This document shows, piece after piece, positions 43,160-53,245 of a stretch of DNA of 64,000 nucleotides (position 1 is its first letter; the number at the start of each line of letters is the position of its first letter). Both the position numbers and the translations under genes were made by a program. The notes beneath the pieces are model-generated. The model was not told where the DNA came from, did not search any database, and saw only the letters and a program-made list of their open reading frames with translations. The stretch is from Defluviimonas aquaemixtae (GTDB lineage: Bacteria > Pseudomonadota > Alphaproteobacteria > Rhodobacterales > Rhodobacteraceae), in contig NZ_OMOQ01000001.1 of assembly GCF_900302475.1 (NCBI RefSeq), positions 186,001 through 250,000 of the forward strand. Direction: 5' to 3'.

Positions 43160-44728
43160 ATGTTGACGCGGCCCCGTATTCTGGCATTGCTGCCTTCCCT
43201 TCTCGTTGCGTCGCTCATCGTCGTTCTTTTTGGCCTTCGGCCGCTCGACATACTGGATCGTTTGTTTGTTCCCGATGACACGTACTACACGCTGACGATC
43301 GCTCGGTCCCTTGCGATGGGCGAGGGGCCGGTGGCGAGCCACGGGACTTTGACGTCGGGCTTTCAGCCGCTGATCGCATTTTTGATGGTGCCTGTTTTCT
43401 GGCTAGGCGCGGAGGCCGATCAGGCACTTCGAGCGGTGCTCCTGCTCAGCAGCAGCATTGGCGTTCTGGTCACCGGTATGATGGTGCTTTTTCTTCTGAG
43501 ACGGACAGGTTCCGTCAGTGTGGCTGCGATGGGGGGCCTGTTTACGGCGACCTCGCCAAACCTCATCACCAATCATTTCAACGGGCTGGAAACATCGCTC
43601 GCGGGGTTTCTAACACTGCTCGCGGTCCTTCTTGCGTACGAAATACCCCGTGGGCGTCCAGCGCGAATTGCGTTGGCGACCGGGTTTGTCGTGGGTCTGG
43701 CGATCCTGGCGCGGATCGATACCATCTTTGTCGTTGTTCTGATCGGGCTATGGATACTCGCCCGGCACGGCGCGGCGGTGACGGCGATCGTTGCGGGGAC
43801 GGCGTTTGTGATCGTCGCGCCATGGTGGACGTATTGCCTTGTGGAGTTCGGATCGGTCGTGCCGGAAAGCGGCGGCGCGGTGCGGCAGCTGGTGCACTAC
43901 CATCAGGAGGCCGGACACCAGACGTCATTTGGGCAGGTCGCAATGGCCGTGATCGCATTGGGGACGCTCGGCTACGGGGCGAGTGCTTCGGGACTGGTCG
44001 GCTCCTTTACAGGCATAGTGTTCGCCAAGTTCGCGGCGATCTATTCCGCCTTGCGAAACTGGCGAAGCGGTCCCGAAGCGCTGCTTGCTCTCGCTTCGCT
44101 GACGTTGCTCGCCTTCTACGTCTGTTATCTCCCCGCCCTCTGGTTCTTCGAACGCTATCTGTATCCCGTCTTTCTCAGCGCGATCGTGTGCGGCGCGGTG
44201 GGGATCTGGAAAATCGCGAGCCGCGGCGGCGATGCAGGAATCGCGATGTCCGGACTGATCGGCGCCGGCCTCGTTGCCACGAATCTCTTCGTTCTGCTTC
44301 CGTATCTGTCTTCGCCTGACGGTCGGCTCGAACGTCGCATCGATGGGCCCAAAGGCTACCGCGAGGTCGCAATCGCGGTGCTTCAGCAGCTGCCGGACGC
44401 CGCTGTCGTAGGTTCGATGCAGACCGGAGCATTGGCATTCTACGCCGATCGGGACATTCGCGTCGTCAATCTTGACGGAGTCGTCAACGGTGAGGCGAAA
44501 GACGCCATGGGCCGGGGCGAACTTGGCGACTACTTGTTGCGGAGATCGGTTGCCTACTTCGCTGACTGGGAACGTGGTCTCAGCAAGCTGCGGTATTTCG
44601 CGGCGGACGGAGACGCATCGCTGGATTTTCGGCCCATCTCGACATTTCCGATGTCATTGGACGATCCTTTCATTCTTTACGATGTCGATGAACGGTCGGA
44701 AATGCGATCCCTGCCACACGGAGCGTAG
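43160..44728 (+). CDS. Polytopic membrane glycosyltransferase-like protein (GT-C fold)
   Basis: A 522-residue protein with about 10-12 hydrophobic helices and a polar C-terminal domain (~390-522). The first extracytoplasmic loop has VPDDTYYTLTIARSLAMGEG, with the acidic pair typical of GT-C enzymes that use polyprenyl-phosphate sugars. Another conserved-looking motif is HFNGLETSLAGF. The C-terminal part has VGSMQTGALAFYADRDIRVV and NLDGVVNGEA, as in GT39/GT87-like and mannosyltransferase-like membrane proteins. It may decorate a lipid, polysaccharide or protein, but no donor or acceptor can be named. It stands alone between intergenic stretches unlike the rest of the window. Confidence 0.75.
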   Translation: MLTRPRILALLPSLLVASLIVVLFGLRPLDILDRLFVPDDTYYTLTIARSLAMGEGPVASHGTLTSGFQPLIAFLMVPVFWLGAEADQALRAVLLLSSSIGVLVTGMMVLFLLRRTGSVSVAAMGGLFTATSPNLITNHFNGLETSLAGFLTLLAVLLAYEIPRGRPARIALATGFVVGLAILARIDTIFVVVLIGLWILARHGAAVTAIVAGTAFVIVAPWWTYCLVEFGSVVPESGGAVRQLVHYHQEAGHQTSFGQVAMAVIALGTLGYGASASGLVGSFTGIVFAKFAAIYSALRNWRSGPEALLALASLTLLAFYVCYLPALWFFERYLYPVFLSAIVCGAVGIWKIASRGGDAGIAMSGLIGAGLVATNLFVLLPYLSSPDGRLERRIDGPKGYREVAIAVLQQLPDAAVVGSMQTGALAFYADRDIRVVNLDGVVNGEAKDAMGRGELGDYLLRRSVAYFADWERGLSKLRYFAADGDASLDFRPISTFPMSLDDPFILYDVDERSEMRSLPHGA

Positions 44729-44853
44729 ACGCGAAATTTTGACACGAAGGTCTTGGACTGCCGAATTTCCTTGCTGCGAAGCTTCAAGAAGCGCAGAGCT
44801 GCCAGCCGCAAGCCCCTATTTCAGCAGTACGCTGTCTGACGAACAATCGGGAT

Positions 44854-46230
44854 CTAGCAATTCGGGACGTTGACCGCGAGACCGCCGAGCGAAGTTTCCT
44901 TGTATTTCTCGTGCATGTCGTGGCCGGTCTGCCGCATCGTCTCGATCGCCGAATCCAGTGGCACGAAGTGTTTGCCATCGCCCCTGAGCGCCAGCGACGC
45001 AGCAGAGACCGCCTTGATCGCGCCGAGGCCGTTCCGCTCAATGCACGGTACCTGAACCAGCCCCTTCACCGGATCGCAGGTCATGCCGAGATGGTGCTCG
45101 AGCGCGATCTCGGCCGCGTTCTCCACCTGTGCGGGGCTACCACCCATCACCGCGCAGAGGCCGGCGGCGGCCATCGCCGCGGCGGAGCCGACCTCGGCCT
45201 GGCAGCCGCATTCGGCACCGGAAATGGACGCGTTGTGCTTGCAAAGGCCGCCGATGGCAGACGCGGTCAGGAGGAAGTCGCCGATCTTCGAGGCGCTCGC
45301 TCCGGGCACATGGTCGAGCCAGTAGCGGATCACGGCGGGCAACACGCCCGCTGCCCCGTTCGTGGGCGCGGTCACGACCTGGCCACCGGCGGCGTTTTCC
45401 TCGTTCACCGCCATGGCGTAGACGCTCATCCAGTCGTTGATCACATGGGGCGCGGTGATGTTCAGCCCGCGCTCGGCTTTCAGCGCCTCGTGGATGCCCT
45501 TGGCGCGGCGGCGGACCTTCAGCCCACCGGGAAGGATGCCGTCGGTGGCGAGCCCGCGTTCGATGCAGTCGTTCATCACCTGCCAGAGGCGCGCCATGCC
45601 GTCGTCGAGCTCCTTCGCGGAGCGGAAGTGCAGCTCGTTCGCGCGCTTGATCTCGGCGATGGAATTGCCCGAAGCGGCGGCCATCTCGAGCATTTCGGCC
45701 GCGGTCTGGAACGGGTAGGGACAGCCCGAGGGTTTCGCGCCGGCCTTGCCCGCTTCGGCAAGCTCGGCCTCAGTCAGCACGAAGCCGCCGCCGATGGAGT
45801 AGTAGGTCTCTTGGAGGATCACGTCGTCCTGGGCGTCCGTTGCCATGAGGATCATGGCGTTCGCATGGCCGGGAAGCGGGTGGTCGTAGTCGAAGACCAG
45901 GTCCGTCGCGGGCACGAATTTCAGCGTCGGAAGGCCCGGCGGCGAGACGGTGCCCGTTTCGGCGATGGTGGCCAGCGTGGCCTCGGCCTTTTCGTTGTCG
46001 TAGCTGTCGGGCAGGAAGCCAGCCAGGCCGAGAATCGTCGCGCGGTCGGTCGCGTGGCCCTTGCCTGTGAAGGCGAGCGAGCCGTGAAGCGAGGCCTTCA
46101 GCCCATGCGCGTTGAATGGTGAGGCCCGCAGCGCGTCGAGGAAGCGCGCACCCGCCACCATCGGTCCCATCGTGTGCGACGAGGATGGGCCGACGCCCAC
46201 TTTGAACATGTCGAATACGGATAGGAACAT
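44854..46230 (-). CDS. sdaA: L-serine ammonia-lyase (single-chain, iron-sulfur)
   Basis: A 458-residue serine dehydratase making pyruvate and ammonia from L-serine. The beta-type N-domain opens [20 protein letters not shown]. The catalytic alpha domain has the cysteine cluster in [20 protein letters not shown] and a further Cys in the CDPV/PCIERN region, together holding the oxygen-labile 4Fe-4S cluster. The C-terminus ends in ...GLAVNVPNC, whose terminal Cys is the usual tail of the family. ATG at 46230 opens the conserved domain. A similar 3' fragment is found at 42996-43031. Confidence 0.95.
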   Translation of the reverse strand: MFLSVFDMFKVGVGPSSSHTMGPMVAGARFLDALRASPFNAHGLKASLHGSLAFTGKGHATDRATILGLAGFLPDSYDNEKAEATLATIAETGTVSPPGLPTLKFVPATDLVFDYDHPLPGHANAMILMATDAQDDVILQETYYSIGGGFVLTEAELAEAGKAGAKPSGCPYPFQTAAEMLEMAAASGNSIAEIKRANELHFRSAKELDDGMARLWQVMNDCIERGLATDGILPGGLKVRRRAKGIHEALKAERGLNITAPHVINDWMSVYAMAVNEENAAGGQVVTAPTNGAAGVLPAVIRYWLDHVPGASASKIGDFLLTASAIGGLCKHNASISGAECGCQAEVGSAAAMAAAGLCAVMGGSPAQVENAAEIALEHHLGMTCDPVKGLVQVPCIERNGLGAIKAVSAASLALRGDGKHFVPLDSAIETMRQTGHDMHEKYKETSLGGLAVNVPNC

Positions 46231-46241
46231 GCCGTGGCCTT

Positions 46242-46934
46242 TCAGGTCGCGCTGCCCTCGGGCGGGCAGGCATGGGAGGGTTTCGTAAATATCGTTGCGC
46301 CGAGGCCCTCCGCAAGGGTGGCCTTGCGGGCCGAAGGCCGGCGCTCCATCGCGGCGGCCACTGCGCGCAGCGCGGGGTAGGCGGCGAGGTCGAACCAGTC
46401 GGTTCCGCCCTTGGGATAAAGCGCGAGCCAGCGCAGGAGGCAGGAGACATAGAGCGTCATGGCGGACGACGAGTCCGGACTGAACCATGTCGGGCGGGTC
46501 TGCGCCATCTCGTCGAGAATGGTCAGGTGCCGCGCGATGCGACCGCGCGTCGCGGCGTCGAAGGCAGGGATTGCCTCGGGTGCGCCGGCGAAACGGTCGG
46601 CGTAGAAATGCATGCGGATGTCGGCGTGAAACGTGTTCGAGGTGAAGAACAGCCACTTGAGGAACGCCACCCGTTCGGATGAGCCGGGCTGGGGGGCGAG
46701 CGCGCCGTGACGTTCGGACAGCCAGAGGAGGATCGCTCCGGTTTCGAAGATCGCGCCGTCCGGCGTCTCGAGCGCGGGAATGAGTCCATTCGGATGAAGG
46801 CGGCAGTACTCGGCGCTGTCCTGCTGCCGGGTGCGGCGATCGACGAGCCGGGTCTCGTAGGGCTGGTCGAGTTCCTCGAGCGCGAGCCGCACGATCAGCG
46901 AGGAATTGTCTGGGGCGTAGTGCAGGACGTACAT
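46242..46934 (-). CDS. Glutathione S-transferase family protein
   Basis: A 230-residue GST. The N-terminal domain has LHYAPDNSSLIVRLALEELD with the Ser pair as candidate catalytic residue, and HPNGLIPALETPDG with the cis-Pro loop. A helical C-terminal domain follows. It lies 11 bp upstream of sdaA on the same strand, so the two may be co-transcribed. Its substrate is unknown; it is not a close copy of the GST at 12797-13414. Confidence 0.88.
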   Translation of the reverse strand: MYVLHYAPDNSSLIVRLALEELDQPYETRLVDRRTRQQDSAEYCRLHPNGLIPALETPDGAIFETGAILLWLSERHGALAPQPGSSERVAFLKWLFFTSNTFHADIRMHFYADRFAGAPEAIPAFDAATRGRIARHLTILDEMAQTRPTWFSPDSSSAMTLYVSCLLRWLALYPKGGTDWFDLAAYPALRAVAAAMERRPSARKATLAEGLGATIFTKPSHACPPEGSAT

Positions 46935-47163
46935 CGGCGGCGCTCCGGGTTACGGGCCCTTATGCGCCGCTGCGGCCCGGGCGGCGAGACGGAAAGCGAC
47001 GTTTTGCGGAGAAATCCGCGCGGGCTCAGGCGATGCGATACTGCAATGGTTTGCGGTCGGTGCGCGAAACACCGGAAGGCCGAAGATCGTGGCGCACGAT
47101 TTGCCCCTCGCGCCCCGGCGGCTTCTTCCCTATAACCGGGGCGCCATCGCTACGGAGTATCAG

Positions 47164-47934
47164 ATGTCCGCCGATCTATCGCCTTCCGACAATGCCAAAC
47201 TCGCCGCCGCGAAACGCGCGGTGGAGTTCATCGAGGCGGGCATGCGTGTTGGACTCGGGACCGGGTCGACGGCGTTCTGGATGGTCAAATGCCTCGGCGA
47301 GCGCGTGCGCGAGGAAGGGCTGAACATCGTAGGCGTGCCGACATCGTCGCGGACCGCCGCCCAGGCGCGCGAGGAGGGGATCGAGATCGTGACGCTGGAC
47401 GAGGCGCGCTGGCTCGACCTGACAATTGACGGGGCGGACGAGTTCGATCCCGAGATGAACCTAATCAAGGGTGGAGGCGGCGCCCATCTTCAGGAAAAGA
47501 TTGTGGCCACGGCGTCGGACCGGATGATCGTGATCGCGGATCCGTCGAAAGCGGTCGACCATCTCGGCACCTTCCCGCTGCCGGTCGAAGTCATTCCTTT
47601 CGGGCGCGAGGCGACAAGGGCGCTGATCGAGCGGTCATTGCGAGAGCAGGACGTCTGGGCACGCGACGTCACGCTCAGGATGAGTGGCGACGCGCCCTTT
47701 GTGACGGACGAGGGCAACCACATATTCGACCTGAGCCTGCGGCGGATCGGCGATCCGCGAGAGCTGTCGCTGATGCTGAACCAGGTGCCGGGCGTGGTCG
47801 AAAACGGTCTTTTCATCGATATCTGCGACTGCGTCATCATCGGCCATGGCGACGGCCGGGCCGAGACGCGCGAGCGTGGGCCGCGCGTCTTACACGCCGA
47901 GGCCGACAACGTGTTCGCCGATCTCGGCGATTGA
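47164..47934 (+). CDS. rpiA: Ribose-5-phosphate isomerase A
   Basis: A 256-residue enzyme interconverting ribose-5-phosphate and ribulose-5-phosphate in the pentose phosphate pathway. Motifs: GLGTGSTAFW (phosphate loop), DLTIDGADEFDPEMNLIKGG with catalytic Asp residues, and GGGAHLQEKIVATAS with the catalytic Glu and Lys. It is full length. ATG at 47164 is preferred because the open sequence before it is not family-like. It lies 18 bp before gor on the same strand, giving a pentose-phosphate/NADPH-linked redox pair. Confidence 0.95.
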   Translation: MSADLSPSDNAKLAAAKRAVEFIEAGMRVGLGTGSTAFWMVKCLGERVREEGLNIVGVPTSSRTAAQAREEGIEIVTLDEARWLDLTIDGADEFDPEMNLIKGGGGAHLQEKIVATASDRMIVIADPSKAVDHLGTFPLPVEVIPFGREATRALIERSLREQDVWARDVTLRMSGDAPFVTDEGNHIFDLSLRRIGDPRELSLMLNQVPGVVENGLFIDICDCVIIGHGDGRAETRERGPRVLHAEADNVFADLGD

Positions 47935-47952
47935 AGCGCCGGGGAGGGCGGC

Positions 47953-49311
47953 ATGGCCTTCGACTACGATCTTTTCGTCATCGGCGGCGGGTCGGGCGGC
48001 GTGCGCGCCGCGCGGGTTGCGTCGGGCGAATACGGTGCGAAGGTCGCGCTGGCCGAGGAATACCGGATGGGTGGAACCTGCGTGATCCGGGGCTGCGTGC
48101 CGAAGAAGCTGATGGTCTTCGCCTCCGCTTACGCGCCCGCAATCGAGGATGCGCGCGCCTATGGCTGGCGGGTCGAGGCTGGAACGTTCGACTGGCCGGC
48201 GTTCCGCGCGAAGCTCGACGCCGAGCTTGACCGGCTGGAGGGCGTCTACCGCGCGGGCCTCGCGGATGCGGGCGTCACGGTCCACGATTGCCGGGCCACG
48301 GTCGAGGACGCGCATACCGTTCGGCTCGCGTCCGGCGAGACGGTTACGGCGAAGCATCTCCTGATCGCCACGGGCGGGCGGCCGTCCCTGCCGGAGATGG
48401 CGGAGAAGGCGGGCGCGCTGACGTCGAACGATCTCTTCAAGCTTGAGACGCTGCCGAAGTCGATGCTGATCGTCGGCGGCGGCTTCATCGCCTGCGAATT
48501 CGCCTGCATCCTGAACGGGATGGGCGTGGAGGTCACGCAGTTCTACCGGGGAGAGCAGATCCTGCGCGGCTTCGACGGCGAGGCCCGCGGTCATATCGCC
48601 GAGCACATGCGCGACAATGGGATCAACCTGCATGTCGGAACGGACGTGATCGAGATGAAGGCCGTCGACGGCGGCACTTGGGTGAAGTCCACCGACGGGC
48701 GCGAGGCGGTCTACGAGAAAGTCGTCTACGCGACCGGGCGGGTGCCGAACACAGACGGGCTCGGCCTCGAAGGAACCGGCGTGAAGCTTGGCCGCAAGGG
48801 CGAGGTCGAGGTCGACGAATGGTCGAAGACCGCCGTGCCATCGATCTACGCCGTGGGCGACGTGACCAGCCGGATCAACCTGACGCCGGTCGCGATCCGC
48901 GAGGGGCACGCCTTCGCCGACACGATCTTCGGCGCCAGACCCACGAAGCCCGACCACGACCTCGTGCCGAGCGCGGTCTTCACGCAGCCGGAATTCGGCA
49001 CGGTAGGCATGACCGAGGAAGCGGCGCGCGACGAGCGTCCGATCGAGGTCTACGCGACTTCGTTCCGGCCGATGCAGACTGCCTTTGTCGGGCGGCCCGA
49101 CCGGGTAATGATGAAGCTGATCGTCTGCGCCAAGACGCGCAAGGTTCTGGGCTGCCATATCGTCGCGCCGAATGCCGGCGAAATGATCCAGCTCGCCGGC
49201 ATCGCCATCAAGATGGGCGCGACGAAAGAGGACTTCGATCGCACCGTGGCGGTTCACCCGGTGATGGCCGAGGAACTCGTGACGCTGCGCAAGCCGGTGA
49301 GGACGGGTTGA
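47953..49311 (+). CDS. gor: Glutathione-disulfide reductase
   Basis: A 452-residue NADPH flavoenzyme regenerating glutathione. FAD motif FVIGGGSGGVRAARVA lies at ~9-24, and the redox disulfide is in MGGTCVIRGCVPKKLM. NADPH motif LIVGGGFIACEFACIL lies near residue 175. VGDVTSRINLTPVAI is the second FAD motif, and HPVMAEELV holds the C-terminal His-Glu catalytic pair from the partner subunit. GGGGAGGGCGGC precedes ATG 47953. Co-orientation with rpiA fits a supply of NADPH-linked reducing power. Confidence 0.95.
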   Translation: MAFDYDLFVIGGGSGGVRAARVASGEYGAKVALAEEYRMGGTCVIRGCVPKKLMVFASAYAPAIEDARAYGWRVEAGTFDWPAFRAKLDAELDRLEGVYRAGLADAGVTVHDCRATVEDAHTVRLASGETVTAKHLLIATGGRPSLPEMAEKAGALTSNDLFKLETLPKSMLIVGGGFIACEFACILNGMGVEVTQFYRGEQILRGFDGEARGHIAEHMRDNGINLHVGTDVIEMKAVDGGTWVKSTDGREAVYEKVVYATGRVPNTDGLGLEGTGVKLGRKGEVEVDEWSKTAVPSIYAVGDVTSRINLTPVAIREGHAFADTIFGARPTKPDHDLVPSAVFTQPEFGTVGMTEEAARDERPIEVYATSFRPMQTAFVGRPDRVMMKLIVCAKTRKVLGCHIVAPNAGEMIQLAGIAIKMGATKEDFDRTVAVHPVMAEELVTLRKPVRTG

Positions 49312-49379
49312 TATTCGTGTGATAAAGACCAGTTGGAAAGTGAGATTGAGATGACGCACAACAAAAGGATAACGAGCTG

Positions 49380-50525
49380 ATGGCTGGAAGCGGAGGCCCT
49401 TGGGGCGGCGGTGGATCCGGCGGCGGAGACGACGACGACCGGCCGGGTGGCCGTGGCGGCCGGCGGCCGGGCGAAGGCCCGCAAATCCCCGAGATCGAGG
49501 ACATCGTCAGGAAAGGCACCGAGCAACTCAAGGTGCTGATGGGCGGCCGCGGCGGCGGTCGCGGCACCGGAAGCGGCGGCGGCCGACCAACCGGGCCGAT
49601 CTTTTCCCGTGGAACGCTCGGGATCGCTGCGCTGGCGGCCATCGGCCTTTGGGCCTTCGCGTCGTTCTACACGGTCAAGCCCGAGGAACAGTCGGTGGAG
49701 CTTTTCCTCGGCAAGTTCTCCTCGATCGGTCAGTCAGGTCTGAATTTCGCGCCCTGGCCCGTCGTGACGGCCAATGTAATCCCGGTAACGCCGGAACGGA
49801 CCGAGGATATCGGCGTCGGTCGCGGCGGTACGGGTGACACGGGGCTGATGCTGACGGGCGACGAGAACATCGTCGACATCGACTTTCAGGTCGTCTGGAA
49901 CATCTCCGACCCTACGAACTATCTCTTCAACCTTCGCGACCCTGAGTTGACGATCAACGCCGTGGCCGAGGCTTCGATGCGTGAGATCATCGCGCAGTCG
50001 CAGTTGGCACCCATCCTCAACCGCGACCGCGGCATCATCGCCGAGCGGCTGAAGGAGCTGATCCAGAGCACGCTCGACAGCTACGAGTCCGGGCTGAACA
50101 TCGTGCGCGTGAACTTTGACCGCGCCGACCCGCCGCGCGAAGTGATCGACGCGTTCAAAAACGTGCAGTCGGCCGAACAGCAGCGCGACCGCTTGCAGAA
50201 GGAGGCGGACGCCTATGCCAACACGGTCCTTGCGGGCGCCCGAGGACAGGCGGCGCAGCTTCTCGAAGAAGCCGAAGGTTACCGGGCCCAGGTGGTGAAC
50301 CAGGCCGAGGGTGAGGCCAGCCGCTTTTCGGCGGTGCTCGAGGAATATCGAAAGGCGCCTAAGGTGACGCGCAAGCGCCTGTATCTCGAAACGCTCGAAG
50401 AGGTGCTTGGCCGCGTCGACAAGGTGATCATAGACGAATCGCAGGGCGGGCAGGGCGTCGTGCCCTACTTGCCGTTGAACGAATTGGGCCGGAAGCCCGC
50501 ACAGACGACGGGGGAGTCGAACTGA
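49380..50525 (+). CDS. hflK: FtsH protease modulator HflK
   Basis: A 381-residue SPFH/prohibitin-domain membrane protein. With HflC it forms a large periplasmic cage around FtsH. The N-terminal ~70 residues are Gly/Arg/Asp-rich and disordered. One TM helix follows (~78-97), then the SPFH domain (~97-290, with EEQSVELFLGKFSSIG) and a coiled-coil (QSAEQQRDRLQKEADAYANT). A C-terminal tail completes it. Its TGA shares one base with the hflC ATG. Confidence 0.95.
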   Translation: MAGSGGPWGGGGSGGGDDDDRPGGRGGRRPGEGPQIPEIEDIVRKGTEQLKVLMGGRGGGRGTGSGGGRPTGPIFSRGTLGIAALAAIGLWAFASFYTVKPEEQSVELFLGKFSSIGQSGLNFAPWPVVTANVIPVTPERTEDIGVGRGGTGDTGLMLTGDENIVDIDFQVVWNISDPTNYLFNLRDPELTINAVAEASMREIIAQSQLAPILNRDRGIIAERLKELIQSTLDSYESGLNIVRVNFDRADPPREVIDAFKNVQSAEQQRDRLQKEADAYANTVLAGARGQAAQLLEEAEGYRAQVVNQAEGEASRFSAVLEEYRKAPKVTRKRLYLETLEEVLGRVDKVIIDESQGGQGVVPYLPLNELGRKPAQTTGESN

Positions 50526-51394
50526 TGAACCGCGCAACGCTTCTTCTGCCCATTCTCGTGCTCGCGATCGCGGGCGCCCTGTCGGCGATCTTCATCGTCG
50601 ATGAGCGGGAAAAGGCGCTTGTTCTCCAATTCGGCCAGATCAAGGCCGTGCGGGAGGATCCCGGCCTGTACTTCAAGCTGCCGATCATTCAAGAGGTGGT
50701 CCGCTACGACGATCGCATCCTTGGGCTCGACGTCGACCCCTTGGAGATCACGCCGTTGGACGATCGCCGGCTGGTGGTTGACGCCTTCGCACGCTACCGG
50801 ATCGTTGATGTGCGGCAGTTCCGGCAGGCGGTAGGCGCCTCGGGCATCTCGTTGGCCGAAAATCGGATCGATACGATCATGCGCGCACAAACGCGTGAGG
50901 TCCTCGGTTCGGTCACGTCGTCGGAAATCCTCTCGGCCGACCGGGCGGGACTGGCGGCGCGGATCCGCGACGCGTCGCGCAACGAGGCGAATTCGCTCGG
51001 CGTTGAGGTCATCGACGTCCGGTTGAAGCGCACCGACCTGCCCGAGCAGAACCTCGACGCGACCTTCGCGCGGATGCGGGCCGAGCGGGAACGCGAGGCC
51101 GCAGACGAGGTCGCGCGTGGTAACGAGGCGGCGCAGCGCGTGCGCGCGCAAGCCGACCGGACCAAGGTGGAACTCGTCTCCGACGCGCAACGTCAGGCGG
51201 AGATCATCCGCGGTGAAGCCGATGCACGCCGCAATTCGATCTTCGCGCAAGCCTACGGCGCGGACCCGGAGTTCTTCGACTTCTACCGCTCGCTCGCAGC
51301 CTACAGGCAGTCGCTTCTGGCTGGAAACTCGACGATGATCATGGCGCCGGACAGTGAGTTCTTCGACTATCTCAAGTCGACCGACGTGGAATGA
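50525..51394 (+). CDS. hflC: FtsH protease modulator HflC
   Basis: A 289-residue partner of HflK. It has an N-terminal TM anchor (LLLPILVLAIAGALSAIFIV). The SPFH domain begins DEREKALVLQFGQIKAVRE and includes VDAFARYRIVDVRQFRQAV. A helical coiled-coil is rich in Arg/Glu/Ala, and the tail contains AYGADPEFFDFYRSLAAYRQ. Its start overlaps the hflK stop by one base. Its stop overlaps the DUF2065 start by 4 nt, so all three are translationally coupled. Confidence 0.95.
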   Translation: MNRATLLLPILVLAIAGALSAIFIVDEREKALVLQFGQIKAVREDPGLYFKLPIIQEVVRYDDRILGLDVDPLEITPLDDRRLVVDAFARYRIVDVRQFRQAVGASGISLAENRIDTIMRAQTREVLGSVTSSEILSADRAGLAARIRDASRNEANSLGVEVIDVRLKRTDLPEQNLDATFARMRAEREREAADEVARGNEAAQRVRAQADRTKVELVSDAQRQAEIIRGEADARRNSIFAQAYGADPEFFDFYRSLAAYRQSLLAGNSTMIMAPDSEFFDYLKSTDVE

Positions 51395-51600
51395 CACTCG
51401 GGCCGATCACGCTCATCGTTCTCGCGATCGGGCTTGTCCTGACGGTGGAGGGGTTGGTGCTTGCGCTGGCCCCTTCGCGCATTGATGAGCTTCTCGACCT
51501 CATCCGCAAGATGTCAGTCGAGATGCGGCGCAATCTCGGGATCGGCGGTGTTGCGCTCGGCCTCGCGCTCATTTGGCTTGCGGCCGTGTTGCAGGGTTGA
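51391..51600 (+). CDS. DUF2065 small membrane protein
   Basis: A 69-residue protein with two hydrophobic helices (~5-25 and 48-67) separated by a polar loop with the conserved-looking SRIDELLDLIRKMS. It matches DUF2065, which is often found between hflC and degP in proteobacteria; its role is unknown. The ATG overlaps the hflC stop by 4 nt (ATGA). Confidence 0.85.
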   Translation: MTLGPITLIVLAIGLVLTVEGLVLALAPSRIDELLDLIRKMSVEMRRNLGIGGVALGLALIWLAAVLQG

Positions 51601-51755
51601 GACAATTGCCGCGATGACAGGCGAGGCGATCACATCCAGTTGAGTCCTTGCGACAGGGTTTGACTTGAACGAGTGGCTACCTACCTCAATGATGCGCGTA
51701 TCGACTCCGCGACGTCGAGGCGCAGCTCGCCGCGACAAGAATTAGGGAGATTGGA

Positions 51756-53222
51756 GTGAAACCTCAGGTGACGACTTATCAACTGGTCCGGCCGTGGAAC
51801 GGCAGTATCGCCGGACTGATTACCGCGATCCTCGTGGCGATGGCCTTGGCCTTTGCGCAGGCGGTTCCAGCGAATGCGCGCGTGGCGCCTGACAGCTTCG
51901 CCGATCTGGCCGACCGGATCAGTCCGTCGGTCGTGAACATCACGACGACGACCACGATTGCCGCGCCGACCGAAGGTGGACCGATCGTGCCCGAAGGCTC
52001 ACCGTTCGAGGATTTCTTCCGCGAGTTCGGCAATCCCAACGCCCCTCGCGGGCCGCGCCGGTCGAACGCACTCGGTTCGGGTTTCGTGATCTCCGAGGAT
52101 GGCTACATCGTGACCAACAATCACGTCATCGACGGCGCCGACGAGGTCACGATCGAGTTCTTCTCGGGCAAGACCCTCGTTGCCGACGTTGTCGGCACCG
52201 ACCCCAAGACCGACATTGCGCTTCTCAAGGTCGAAAGCCCCGAGCCGCTGCCCTACGTAAGCTTTGGAGACTCGGATCTGGCCCGCGTCGGCGATTGGGT
52301 GATGGCGATGGGCAACCCGCTCGGCCAGGGGTTCTCAGTCTCCGCCGGTATCGTCTCGGCCCGCAACCGCGAGCTTTCGGGGACCTACGACGACTTCATC
52401 CAGACCGACGCCGCGATCAACCGTGGCAATTCGGGCGGGCCACTCTTCAACATGGACGGCGAGGTAATCGGCGTGAACACCGCGATATTATCGCCCAATG
52501 GCGGCTCGATCGGGATCGGCTTCTCGATGGCGTCGAACGTCGTCTCGAAGGTCGTGGACCAGCTTCGCGAATTCGGCGAGACACGGCGTGGCTGGCTCGG
52601 CGTGCGAATCCAGGACGTGACCCCCGACGTGGCCGAGGCAATGGGGCTCGAAGCCGCCAAGGGCGCGCTCGTCACCGACGTGCCGGAAGGGCCGGCACAG
52701 GATGGCGGCGTTCTGGCCGGCGACGTTATCACCACCTTCGACGGCGTTGAAATCGACGACACCCGCGACCTCGTTCGCCGTGTCGCGGATGCCGATGTCG
52801 GCGCAGCGGTCCGCATCGTCGTCCTGCGCGACGGAGAGAGCAAGACGCTCCTCATCACGCTGGGCCGCCGCGAAGTCGCCGAAGGCGAGGCCATTCCTGC
52901 GACGGTCCAATCCGATGAGCCGGTCGAAAAGGACATGCTCGGCATGACGCTCGGCGTGCTATCCGAGGAACAGCGCGAGCAAATGAACCTCGACGCAGGC
53001 ACCGACGGTCTGGTGATCACCGATATCGACCAGACGAGCGAGGCCTACGGTAAGGGACTGCGCGCCGGTGACGTGATCACTGAGGCCGGACAGCAGAAGG
53101 TCGCCAGCATCGCCGATTTCGAGGCGCGCATCGACGAGGCCAAGGAAGCAGGCCGCAAGTCGCTCCTCCTCCTAATCCGCCGGGACGGCGATCCGCGCTT
53201 CGTCGCCCTGTCGGTCGAATAG
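51756..53222 (+). CDS. degP: DegP/DegQ-type periplasmic serine protease
   Basis: A 488-residue Do-family protease and chaperone. A signal peptide (AGLITAILVAMALAFAQAVP) is followed by the trypsin-like domain with catalytic His in VTNNHVIDGADE, Asp in DPKTDIALLKV, and Ser in NRGNSGGPLF. Two PDZ domains follow (about 275-370 and 390-485). The long form and position after hflKC-DUF2065 match the usual arrangement. It starts with GTG at 51756 with AGGGAG upstream. A strong terminator follows its stop. Confidence 0.95.
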   Translation: MKPQVTTYQLVRPWNGSIAGLITAILVAMALAFAQAVPANARVAPDSFADLADRISPSVVNITTTTTIAAPTEGGPIVPEGSPFEDFFREFGNPNAPRGPRRSNALGSGFVISEDGYIVTNNHVIDGADEVTIEFFSGKTLVADVVGTDPKTDIALLKVESPEPLPYVSFGDSDLARVGDWVMAMGNPLGQGFSVSAGIVSARNRELSGTYDDFIQTDAAINRGNSGGPLFNMDGEVIGVNTAILSPNGGSIGIGFSMASNVVSKVVDQLREFGETRRGWLGVRIQDVTPDVAEAMGLEAAKGALVTDVPEGPAQDGGVLAGDVITTFDGVEIDDTRDLVRRVADADVGAAVRIVVLRDGESKTLLITLGRREVAEGEAIPATVQSDEPVEKDMLGMTLGVLSEEQREQMNLDAGTDGLVITDIDQTSEAYGKGLRAGDVITEAGQQKVASIADFEARIDEAKEAGRKSLLLLIRRDGDPRFVALSVE

Positions 53223-53245
53223 ACGCGTCGTTTCGGGCAAGAATG

